Shown here piece after piece: positions 1-4,810 of a stretch of 5,005 nucleotides of DNA (position 1 is its first letter; each line of letters opens with the position of its first letter). Made by a program: the position numbers and the translations under genes. The stretch spans positions 1 to 5,005 of the forward strand of contig CAMFCK010000085.1 in the NCBI GenBank assembly GCA_945948775.1. The letters are read 5' to 3'. The stretch is from an uncultured Clostridia bacterium. GTDB lineage: Bacteria > Bacillota > Clostridia > UBA1381. The notes below the pieces were generated by a model. The model saw nothing but the letters and a program-made list of their open reading frames with translations, did no database searches and had not been told where the DNA came from.

Positions 1-2
1 AG

Positions 3-743
3 CCGGAGGCGCTTAAAGCGCAGGCAGTAGCTGCGCGCAGCTACCTGGAAGCGCGCAGCTATTCTTATAAGGTGAACGGAGCACCGGAGGAGCATAAGGG
101 TGCAGATATATGCACCGATTCCACGCACTGCAAAGCATGGATTCCGCAGTCGGAGCGTATGCAGCGATGGGGAGCGGACGCAGAGCAGAACTGGGCAAAG
201 ATAAGCAAGGCGGTAAGCTCTACCGCAGGTGAGGTAGTCTGCTATAACGGAGAGATAATATCGGCGGTGTTCTTTTCGACCTCGTCAGGCAGGACGGAAA
301 ATTCGCGCGATGTCTGGGGCGGCGATAAGCCGTATCTTGTGAGTGTGGAAAGCCCCGGCGAGGAGCAGGCTCCAAGCTATAAATCCGAAAAGATAATAAG
401 CATAGATGAATTTTGTGAGCTTGCAAAGCAGAATATTGAGGGCGTGGATTTTTCCGGCGGACTTGTGGGCGATATAACCCGTTCGGAGGCCGGAGGAATA
501 ATAACCGCAGTTATCGGCGGAGTACCGGTTAAGGGTACGGTTCTGCGCAGTATTTATGATTTGAAATCTACCAATTTCAACATTGAAATCGGAGAATCGG
601 ACGTTCGCTTTGACGTGACCGGCTACGGGCACGGAGTGGGCATGAGTCAGTACGGAGCAAATGCGATGGCAAAAAACGGCGCGGATTATACCGCTATACT
701 TCAGCACTATTATACGGGAACACAGGTGGTAAAGCAGCAATAG
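3..743 (+). CDS. spoIID: SpoIID, stage II sporulation lytic transglycosylase (5' end outside window)
   Basis: Membrane-anchored peptidoglycan hydrolase of the SpoIID/LytB family. In B. subtilis SpoIID cleaves glycan strands stripped of stem peptides by SpoIIP and drives engulfment from the mother-cell side. The visible 246 residues begin PEALKAQAVAARSY, the hallmark family motif; its Glu (visible residue 2) corresponds to the catalytic Glu by family knowledge. Next come CTDSTHCKAW (37-46), matching the Cys/His zinc-site region reported for C. difficile SpoIID, then FSTSSGRTENSRDVWGG (91-107), GYGHGVGMSQYGANAMA (208-223) and the C-terminal ILQHYYTGT (232-240). B. subtilis SpoIID is about 343 residues, so roughly 90-100 residues, including the N-terminal membrane anchor, lie left of the window. 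The in-frame GTG at 72 is internal, because the conserved motif lies before it. spoIIIAA follows after 96 bp on the same strand. A SpoIID/LytB paralogue is possible, but the zinc motif and the neighbours favour true SpoIID. Confidence 0.93.
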   Translation, partial: PEALKAQAVAARSYLEARSYSYKVNGAPEEHKGADICTDSTHCKAWIPQSERMQRWGADAEQNWAKISKAVSSTAGEVVCYNGEIISAVFFSTSSGRTENSRDVWGGDKPYLVSVESPGEEQAPSYKSEKIISIDEFCELAKQNIEGVDFSGGLVGDITRSEAGGIITAVIGGVPVKGTVLRSIYDLKSTNFNIEIGESDVRFDVTGYGHGVGMSQYGANAMAKNGADYTAILQHYYTGTQVVKQQ

Positions 744-773
744 AAAATATATCTGCGGATTTATAAAAACAGG

Positions 774-802
774 ACATATTTCATATGCCATATGAATAGT
801 AT
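774..802 (+). promoter_or_regulatory. Candidate sigma-E-type promoter for spoIIIA (weak)
   Basis: The spoIIIA operon is transcribed by mother-cell sigma-E in B. subtilis, so a sigma-E promoter is expected ahead of spoIIIAA. ACATATT at 774-780 fits the -35 consensus (kmATATT) except at its first base. After a 14-bp spacer, AATAGTAT at 795-802 matches only four of seven specified bases of the -10 consensus CATACAnT. Spacing and position, about 40 bp before the chosen start codon, are right, but the -10 is poor. No good sigma-A promoter is visible here either. Transcription may instead enter from spoIID, because no terminator separates the two genes. Confidence 0.3.
780..796. repeat. 17-bp perfect interrupted palindrome in the spoIIIAA leader
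   Basis: TTCATATG and CATATGAA form perfect 8-bp inverted arms around a single central C (position 788). Each arm contains CATATG, which is itself self-complementary, so the element is also a tandem CATATG pair. A one-base loop rules out the full-length RNA hairpin, and no U-tract follows, so it is not a terminator. The symmetry is that of a binding site for a dimeric regulator. It falls in the spacer and the start of the -10 of the candidate promoter. It could also be chance in an AT-rich gap. Confidence 0.4.
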
Positions 803-827
803 AAAGCAGGAAGCTACGAAAGAAAGG

Positions 828-833
828 AAAGGA
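828..833 (+). promoter_or_regulatory. Ribosome binding site that sets the spoIIIAA start
   Basis: AAAGGA, within the purine run AGAAAGGAAAGGA, ends 6 nt before the ATG at 840. The alternative in-frame ATG at 792 lies inside the CATATG palindrome and has no Shine-Dalgarno sequence, so 840 is the better start. Confidence 0.8.
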
Positions 834-839
834 TTACAA

Positions 840-1742
840 ATGTATATTTTAACAAATGAGCAGGCAGCAAAAACGGGATATCTTTCCTATCTGCCGCCGG
901 CGGTAAGAAACGCAGTCTGCGCTGCTCCGCAGGAAGGACTTTGTGAAATACGTCTGCGCCGCGCCCGGCCGGCGATGCTTTATTATACCGATGGACGGTA
1001 CTATATTGCGCAGCAGGGCGGCCGTACAAAAAATCCCGAACAAAGCTACATAGTCGGAGCGCGCGAGCTTATCCGCGCATGTGAGCTGGTGTTTGAGTTT
1101 TCGCTCTATGCACATGAGGACGAGCTTCAGCAGGGCTTTGTTACAATACGCGGCGGACACAGGATAGGCATTGCGGGCGGCGCGCGCGCCGGCAGGATAT
1201 GCGGCTTTTCGGACGTAGGCAGCCTTAATTACCGTATTGCGCATGAGCATATAGGAATAGCAGAGCCGATATTGCCGGACATTATCGGTAAAACCAGAGT
1301 AAATAATACAATAATCATTTCGCCTCCGATGTGCGGCAAGACAAGCCTTCTGCGCGATTTGAGCCGCGCCTTGTCCGTACGCGGAATACGCGTCGGAATA
1401 TGCGATACGCGCGCAGAGATAGCGGCGGTGTATGAGGGTATGCCGGGAATGGATATTGCAGACGCGGATGTTTTGTCGGGAATGTCGAAGTCAGCCGGAA
1501 TGATGATGCTTTTGAGGTGCATGTCGCCCGATGTGATTGTGTGCGATGAGCTCGGAGGAGCGGAGGACGCGGCTGCGGCAGAGCAGATTTTCGGCTGCGG
1601 CGTATCGCTGCTTGCAGCGGCACATGCTGCGGACAGGCGTGAGCTGTTTCTGCGTCCGGACATGAAAAGCCTTGCCAAAAGATTTGAATGTGTGATAACG
1701 CTTGGGGGAATAGGCGAAATCAGGGAGGTGTATCATGCTTAA
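840..1742 (+). CDS. spoIIIAA: SpoIIIAA, ATPase of the SpoIIIA-SpoIIQ channel
   Basis: Cytoplasmic (mother-cell) AAA+/secretion-type ATPase thought to power the SpoIIIA channel; it resembles type II/IV secretion ATPases. The start at 840 gives 300 residues, close to the 307 of B. subtilis, with an N-terminal domain (about 1-140) containing the family motif GGHRIGIAG (105-113). The Walker A loop is SPPMCGKTSLLRD (161-173, Lys167 and Thr168). The DTRAEIA stretch (189-195) occupies the place of the usual DERSEIA. Walker B is PDVIVCDE (230-237, Asp236 and Glu237), followed by the His-containing AAAHA (259-263). Two deviations stand out: Ser replaces the first Gly of the P-loop, and Thr replaces Glu in the DER motif. 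Lysine, Thr and the Walker B acids are intact, so I expect an active enzyme. The 3' end overlaps spoIIIAB by 8 nt. There are no membrane segments. Confidence 0.96.
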   Translation: MYILTNEQAAKTGYLSYLPPAVRNAVCAAPQEGLCEIRLRRARPAMLYYTDGRYYIAQQGGRTKNPEQSYIVGARELIRACELVFEFSLYAHEDELQQGFVTIRGGHRIGIAGGARAGRICGFSDVGSLNYRIAHEHIGIAEPILPDIIGKTRVNNTIIISPPMCGKTSLLRDLSRALSVRGIRVGICDTRAEIAAVYEGMPGMDIADADVLSGMSKSAGMMMLLRCMSPDVIVCDELGGAEDAAAAEQIFGCGVSLLAAAHAADRRELFLRPDMKSLAKRFECVITLGGIGEIREVYHA

Positions 1743-2235
1743 GCTGATAGGCGCAGCAGCGGTGCTTTCCGGCTGCATTGGTATAGGATTTTATAAGTCT
1801 ATGCGCCTTAAAAGGCGGTGCGACAGCTTAGAAAAGCTTACGCTGTGCGCAGAGCATATCGGCGCGGAGATTGCATTTTCAAAAAAGCGCATTGAAAGAA
1901 TATTTGCCGAAACGGGACGCAAATTCGGCCTGGAGGTATTTGCCTGCGCGGCTATGCGGATTCAAAGTGAGGGCGTGAAGGGTGCATGGAAGTCGAGTCT
2001 TGGTGATTATGCAGGGGATATGGCGCTTTGTGAAAGCGACATAAGCGCGGCAGAGCTATTAGGCAGCGGCGCGGGAGATTTTGCCGGAGAGGAGCAGCAA
2101 AAGGGTATACGCACCGCGCAAAGGCTTCTTGAGCTGGCGCTTGGCGCGGCACGGGAGGATTATGCGCGCACGGCAAAGCTTTACCGCAGCGGCGGTGCGC
2201 TGTGCGGTATGCTTGCAGTAATACTGCTGCTGTAG
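1735..2235 (+). CDS. spoIIIAB: SpoIIIAB, GspF-like membrane component of the SpoIIIA complex
   Basis: Stage III sporulation membrane protein; the B. subtilis protein resembles the cytoplasmic domain of GspF, the inner-membrane platform protein of type II secretion. The 166 residues match the usual length (171 in B. subtilis). A hydrophobic N-terminal helix (about 3-20) starts MLKLIGA, identical to the opening of B. subtilis SpoIIIAB. A helical soluble part (about 22-150) includes the conserved LLGSGAGDFAGEEQQKGI stretch (108-125). A C-terminal hydrophobic segment ends AVILLL (161-166). The start is supported by GGGAGGTG at 1723-1730, 4 nt upstream, inside the end of spoIIIAA; the genes overlap by 8 nt. 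The N-terminus contains LSGC (11-14), which fits a lipobox on paper, but the preceding stretch is short for a lipoprotein signal. spoIIIAC follows after 10 nt. Confidence 0.95.
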   Translation: MLKLIGAAAVLSGCIGIGFYKSMRLKRRCDSLEKLTLCAEHIGAEIAFSKKRIERIFAETGRKFGLEVFACAAMRIQSEGVKGAWKSSLGDYAGDMALCESDISAAELLGSGAGDFAGEEQQKGIRTAQRLLELALGAAREDYARTAKLYRSGGALCGMLAVILLL

Positions 2236-2240
2236 GGTGA
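2236..2240 (+). promoter_or_regulatory. Ribosome binding site deciding the spoIIIAC start
   Basis: GGTGA, complementary to the 3' end of 16S rRNA, lies 5 nt before the ATG at 2246. The in-frame GTG at 2237 would sit within this site and has no purine-rich sequence upstream, so ATG 2246 is preferred. Confidence 0.7.
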
Positions 2241-2245
2241 CGGCT

Positions 2246-2440
2246 ATGAATGTAGATTTGATTTTTCGTATTGCCGGCGTGGGGATAGTAGTGGCAGTGC
2301 TCAATCAGCTTCTGGCACGTTCGGGCAGAGATGAACAGGCGCTGATGATAACCATTGCCGGTCTGGTGGTAGTGCTTTTTATACTTACTGAGGAAATAGG
2401 AAACCTGTTTGAATCGATCAAGCAGATTTTCGATCTGTAG
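2246..2440 (+). CDS. spoIIIAC: SpoIIIAC, small membrane protein of the SpoIIIA complex
   Basis: Essential small integral membrane subunit of the SpoIIIA complex. The 64 residues match the family's usual size (68 in B. subtilis). There are two hydrophobic segments (about 4-23 and 33-49) separated by the conserved polar turn SGRDEQALMITIAG (26-39), which is diagnostic of SpoIIIAC. The protein ends in the family-like LFESIKQIFDL (54-64). A GTG start at 2237 would add only three residues and leaves no ribosome binding site. The gene sits between spoIIIAB (10 nt upstream) and spoIIIAD (2 nt downstream). SpoIIIAC and SpoIIIAD are related small membrane proteins; their exact place in the channel is not settled. 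Confidence 0.95.
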   Translation: MNVDLIFRIAGVGIVVAVLNQLLARSGRDEQALMITIAGLVVVLFILTEEIGNLFESIKQIFDL

Positions 2441-2442
2441 TC

Positions 2443-2835
2443 ATGGATATTGCTAAGATAGCCGCAATTGCGGTTGCCGGGACGCTTATGGCGGTGCTTC
2501 TGCGAGGTAAAAACCCGGCAGGGGCGGCGCTGGTGGGACTTGCCTGTACGGCGGTCATGACTGCATGCATGATCGACAGCGTCAAAACTGTCTTTGACGG
2601 CTTCGGTGAGCTTATCGAGGCAGGAGGTATAGAGCCGGATTATTACAAAAGCGTAATTAAAGTGATAGGAGTGGCGTATTTTACCGAAATAGTTTCCGGG
2701 CTGTGCCGCGACGCCGGAGAGGGTGCTATAGCGGTCAAGCTTGAAATAGCGGGGCGCGTGTGCGTGCTGGTGCTGACCATGCCGATTGTTGCGCGGCTTA
2801 TGCAGGTAATTATTGAAGCGCTGTCTTTATTATGA
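2443..2835 (+). CDS. spoIIIAD: SpoIIIAD, multispanning membrane protein of the SpoIIIA complex
   Basis: Integral membrane subunit of the SpoIIIA complex. The 130 residues agree with 133 in B. subtilis. Hydrophobic segments lie at about 3-20, 27-46, 70-85 and 104-124. The strongest family signature is the stretch 73-105, including KVIGVAYFTEI, then CRDAGEGAIAVKLEIAGR (88-105). The N-terminal part, with a KNPAGAALVGLA element (23-34), is also typical. The ATG lies 2 nt after the spoIIIAC stop and has no recognisable Shine-Dalgarno sequence (the preceding bases are TTCGATCTGTAGTC), so translation probably depends on ribosomes terminating on spoIIIAC. The stop codon overlaps the spoIIIAE start as ATGA. 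Confidence 0.95.
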   Translation: MDIAKIAAIAVAGTLMAVLLRGKNPAGAALVGLACTAVMTACMIDSVKTVFDGFGELIEAGGIEPDYYKSVIKVIGVAYFTEIVSGLCRDAGEGAIAVKLEIAGRVCVLVLTMPIVARLMQVIIEALSLL

Positions 2836-3893
2836 AACGATGGATTTTTCTTATTGTGATAGCTCTGATTTTATTGATTCCGCATACCGTTTGTGCGGAG
2901 CTTGACTGGCAGATAAAGGGCTATCCTCAGTTTAACGAATATGCCGAAAGCCTTTCAAAGGGCGAAAATCCGGTTACGCCCGGCGGACTTATCAACAGTC
3001 TTATCGACGCGCTTTTCGGCGAAATAACGCGTTCGCGCGCACTTTTGGCACAGATTATGACTATTGCCGCTGCTGCCGGACTGCTGAAGCTTTTGGAGCG
3101 CAGCGGCACGGCGGGAGAGGCGGCTTATTTTGCATCATATGCGCTGATGTCGGCGGCGGTGGTACGGCTTCTGGGCGAAACGGCAGGCTATGGCAGCGAG
3201 GTAATCCATACCTTGTGCGATTTTATCTCAAAGCTTGCGCCGGTGCTTATGGGACTTCTGGCGGCGTCCGGCTCGGTAAGCGCCGCGGCAGCATTTTCGC
3301 CGATTTTATCGGGTGCGGTATACCTGTTTACTCTTGCGGTAGACAAGCTGATAACTCCGTTAGTATATATGCGCGCGATACTTGGCATTGCAGGCAATAT
3401 ATCCGGAAAAATTCAGCTTGGCAGCTTTAATAAGCTGATACGTTCGGTTACACGGTGGATACTGACTGCAATGCTGACGGTTTTTACAAGCTTGTGCGCG
3501 CTTTACGGCTTTAACGCTCCTGTTTTGGACGCACTCGGAGCAAAAACGGCTAAGTTTGCGATAGGCACGCTTGTTCCGGTGGTCGGCGGACTGCTCGCCG
3601 ACACGATGGAAACGGTTGTCGGGGGCACAAGAATACTAAAAAATGCAGTCGGCAGCGCGGGGATGATCTGTGTGGTGGCGCTTGCCGCCGCTCCGGTAAT
3701 AAAGGTATGGGTGATATTATTTTTGCTGAGGCTTTGCGCGGCGTTGGCAGAGCCAATCTGCGATCGCAGGATGAGCGCTATGCTTGCTGATGCGGCGGAG
3801 TCGGTGGGAACGGTATTTTCCGTAATGCTTACGGCGGTTATGCTGTTTTTAATAACCATCGGTATAATTCTCGGTTCCACAGGTATCGGATAG
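2832..3893 (+). CDS. spoIIIAE: SpoIIIAE, polytopic membrane protein of the SpoIIIA complex
   Basis: Large membrane subunit of the SpoIIIA channel, with a cleavable-looking N-terminus and many spans; it is often described as permease-like. The 353 residues are somewhat shorter than the 399 of B. subtilis. MKRW plus a hydrophobic run gives a signal peptide with probable cleavage after VCA (residue 22). A short polar stretch (23-68) follows, then about seven or eight hydrophobic segments (near 70-88, 98-114, 134-148, 152-170, 207-225, 242-256, 276-302 and 326-348). The family core is KFAIGTLVPVVGGLLADT (241-258) and the following TVVGGTRILKNAVGSAG (261-277). The start overlaps the spoIIIAD stop by 4 nt (ATGA) and has only a weak, distant GAAG upstream, suggesting coupling to spoIIIAD. 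The cysteine near the signal peptide end is not in a lipobox (HTVC). Confidence 0.95.
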   Translation: MKRWIFLIVIALILLIPHTVCAELDWQIKGYPQFNEYAESLSKGENPVTPGGLINSLIDALFGEITRSRALLAQIMTIAAAAGLLKLLERSGTAGEAAYFASYALMSAAVVRLLGETAGYGSEVIHTLCDFISKLAPVLMGLLAASGSVSAAAAFSPILSGAVYLFTLAVDKLITPLVYMRAILGIAGNISGKIQLGSFNKLIRSVTRWILTAMLTVFTSLCALYGFNAPVLDALGAKTAKFAIGTLVPVVGGLLADTMETVVGGTRILKNAVGSAGMICVVALAAAPVIKVWVILFLLRLCAALAEPICDRRMSAMLADAAESVGTVFSVMLTAVMLFLITIGIILGSTGIG

Positions 3894-3897
3894 GAGG
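3892..3897 (+). promoter_or_regulatory. Strong ribosome binding site of spoIIIAF
   Basis: AGGAGG overlaps the spoIIIAE stop codon (TAG at 3891-3893) and lies 4 nt before the spoIIIAF ATG. It is the strongest Shine-Dalgarno match in the later half of the operon, where spoIIIAE and spoIIIAG have hardly any. Confidence 0.8.
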
Positions 3898-3901
3898 GCT
3901 T

Positions 3902-4330
3902 ATGCGGTCATATATTTTAGCAGTTGCCGCGGCTGCGGTGCTGTGCGCATTCTGCGATATTTTAGTACCTAAGGGCTGGCAGAAGTATATCAGCATACTG
4001 ACGGGCGCAGTGCTTCTCAGCGTGCTGATTTCGCCTGTGATAGCTTTGCGCGGCGGAAAAATGCCGGAGCTTGTGCTGCCGGAGCAGGACTATGTTGAGT
4101 ATGATGTCGCAAAGCAGGTTCAGGAGGAATTAAAAAAGCGCGTTGAGGAGGATGTGACGGAAAGACTGGCATCAGAGTTCGGAATCGAATGCTGCGCACA
4201 GGCGCAGATAAGCGCCGAGGATGGGAAGATAACCGGAGTACGGGAAATTGCCCTTGACTGCGGCGCAAATGCGCAGATTGAAACGCGGCTTAAAGAAATA
4301 TACGGCTGTGAGAGAGTGGTGTTTGGCTGA
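3902..4330 (+). CDS. spoIIIAF: SpoIIIAF, membrane protein with a ring-building-type domain (short form)
   Basis: Stage III sporulation protein; in B. subtilis it has two membrane helices followed by a soluble domain related to the ring-building motif of secretion rings. Here 142 residues are seen, against 206 in B. subtilis. Helix 1 is about 4-21; the conserved VPKGWQKYISILTGAVLL (22-39) connects to helix 2 (about 29-49, ending SPVIAL). A charged helix (66-92, rich in Glu and Lys) leads to a small alpha-beta domain: FGIECCAQAQISAEDGKI, then REIALDC, and a final helix plus strand (about 125-141). Identification rests on the N-terminal pattern and position; the C-terminal half is divergent and compact. 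It lies 8 nt after spoIIIAE, and its TGA stop shares one base with the spoIIIAG ATG (ATGA-less TGATG junction). Confidence 0.9.
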   Translation: MRSYILAVAAAAVLCAFCDILVPKGWQKYISILTGAVLLSVLISPVIALRGGKMPELVLPEQDYVEYDVAKQVQEELKKRVEEDVTERLASEFGIECCAQAQISAEDGKITGVREIALDCGANAQIETRLKEIYGCERVVFG

Positions 4331-4782
4331 TGGATAAGGATTTTTTAGGCAAGCTTTTAAAAAAAACGAATAACCGGATGTTATACGTCATATTAATAAT
4401 TGGAATAGTGTTGATGCTGTTTTCACAAAACCGCCCTGCCGAAGAGACAACGGCGGAGCGGATATGCGAGCAGGAGCAGCTTTCGGATATTATTTCGGGC
4501 ATAGACGGCGCAGGGCGCGTCAAAGTAATGGTAACCTATTACGGCACAGGCATGAGCAGTATCGTGTATGATACCAGAACGCGAGGCGACGAAATCGACA
4601 AAACGGCGGTTGTGTCCGGCGGCGAAGCGGTAGTAGCCGGCGAAAGCTATCCGAGAGTGAAGGGCGTTGTCGTTATCGCGCAGGGCGCAGACAGCGAAAC
4701 GGTCCGCGACGCTATCCGTGAAGCGGTGATGGTTGCGCTTAATGTGCCGGAATATAAGGTTTCGGTGCTGCGCGGCGGCTGA
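4330..4782 (+). CDS. spoIIIAG: SpoIIIAG, ring-forming channel protein (compact form)
   Basis: Single-pass membrane protein whose extracytoplasmic domain in B. subtilis assembles into a large ring in the space between mother cell and forespore. The 150 residues have a cytoplasmic tail (1-16), one membrane helix (about 17-32), a linker, then the ring-building motif: helix ICEQEQLSDIISGIDGAG (45-62), strand RVKVMVTYYG (63-72), an intervening segment (about 75-106), the conserved strand YPRVKGVVVIAQGADS (107-122), a second helix (123-138) and the final strand YKVSVL (142-147). This order fits SpoIIIAG. B. subtilis SpoIIIAG is 229 residues with a large beta insertion; here the segment between the first strands and PRVKGVVV is only some 30 residues. 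There is no clear Shine-Dalgarno sequence; the start shares the A of the spoIIIAF stop (TGATG), suggesting coupled translation. Confidence 0.94.
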   Translation: MDKDFLGKLLKKTNNRMLYVILIIGIVLMLFSQNRPAEETTAERICEQEQLSDIISGIDGAGRVKVMVTYYGTGMSSIVYDTRTRGDEIDKTAVVSGGEAVVAGESYPRVKGVVVIAQGADSETVRDAIREAVMVALNVPEYKVSVLRGG

Positions 4783-4795
4783 TACAAAAATATCG

Positions 4796-4801
4796 AAAGG
4801 A
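4796..4801 (+). promoter_or_regulatory. Ribosome binding site deciding the spoIIIAH start
   Basis: AAAGGA-type purines (AAAGGA spanning 4796-4801) lie 9 nt before the ATG at 4811 and 12 nt before the one at 4814. The first in-frame ATG (4802) follows with no spacer, so it is unlikely to be used. ATG 4811 also gives the N-terminus MMVLKRK typical of clostridial SpoIIIAH. Confidence 0.65.
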
Positions 4802-4810
4802 ATGGGTGAG

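Noticed and set aside
29..61. Palindrome AGCTGCGCGCAGCT (29-42) and the repeat GCGCGCAGCTA (33-43 and 51-61)
   Set aside because: They lie within the spoIID coding sequence and are explained by the repeated Ala-Arg-Ser-Tyr codons; no sign of a regulatory or mobile role.
72..743. GTG at 72 as the start of the first gene
   Set aside because: The same frame is open to the left edge and encodes the conserved PEALKAQAVAARSY motif of SpoIID before this codon, so the gene starts outside the window.
285..791. Minus-strand open frame (168 codons) over the end of spoIID and the gap
   Set aside because: It covers the conserved C-terminal motifs of SpoIID on the other strand and resembles no protein family I know.
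792..839. ATG at 792 as the spoIIIAA start
   Set aside because: It adds 16 unconserved residues, lies inside the palindrome, and has no ribosome binding site, whereas ATG 840 has AAAGGA 6 nt upstream.
1179..1190. GC palindrome GGCGCGCGCGCC in spoIIIAA
   Set aside because: It is coding sequence for a Gly-Ala-Arg stretch with no U-tract and no neighbouring gene boundary; treated as composition.
1229..1678. Long minus-strand open frame (149 codons)
   Set aside because: It lies wholly antisense to the conserved ATPase domain of spoIIIAA, is low-complexity (Ala/Ser/Ile rich) and has no recognisable family; a shadow.
3503..3880. Minus-strand open frame (125 codons)
   Set aside because: It is antisense to the conserved core of spoIIIAE, and its Ala/Thr/Ser-rich composition mirrors the complementary strand.
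4783..4810. Possible terminator or promoter between spoIIIAG and spoIIIAH
   Set aside because: The 28-nt gap has no hairpin; it holds an A-run and the ribosome binding site, and gene order says the operon continues.
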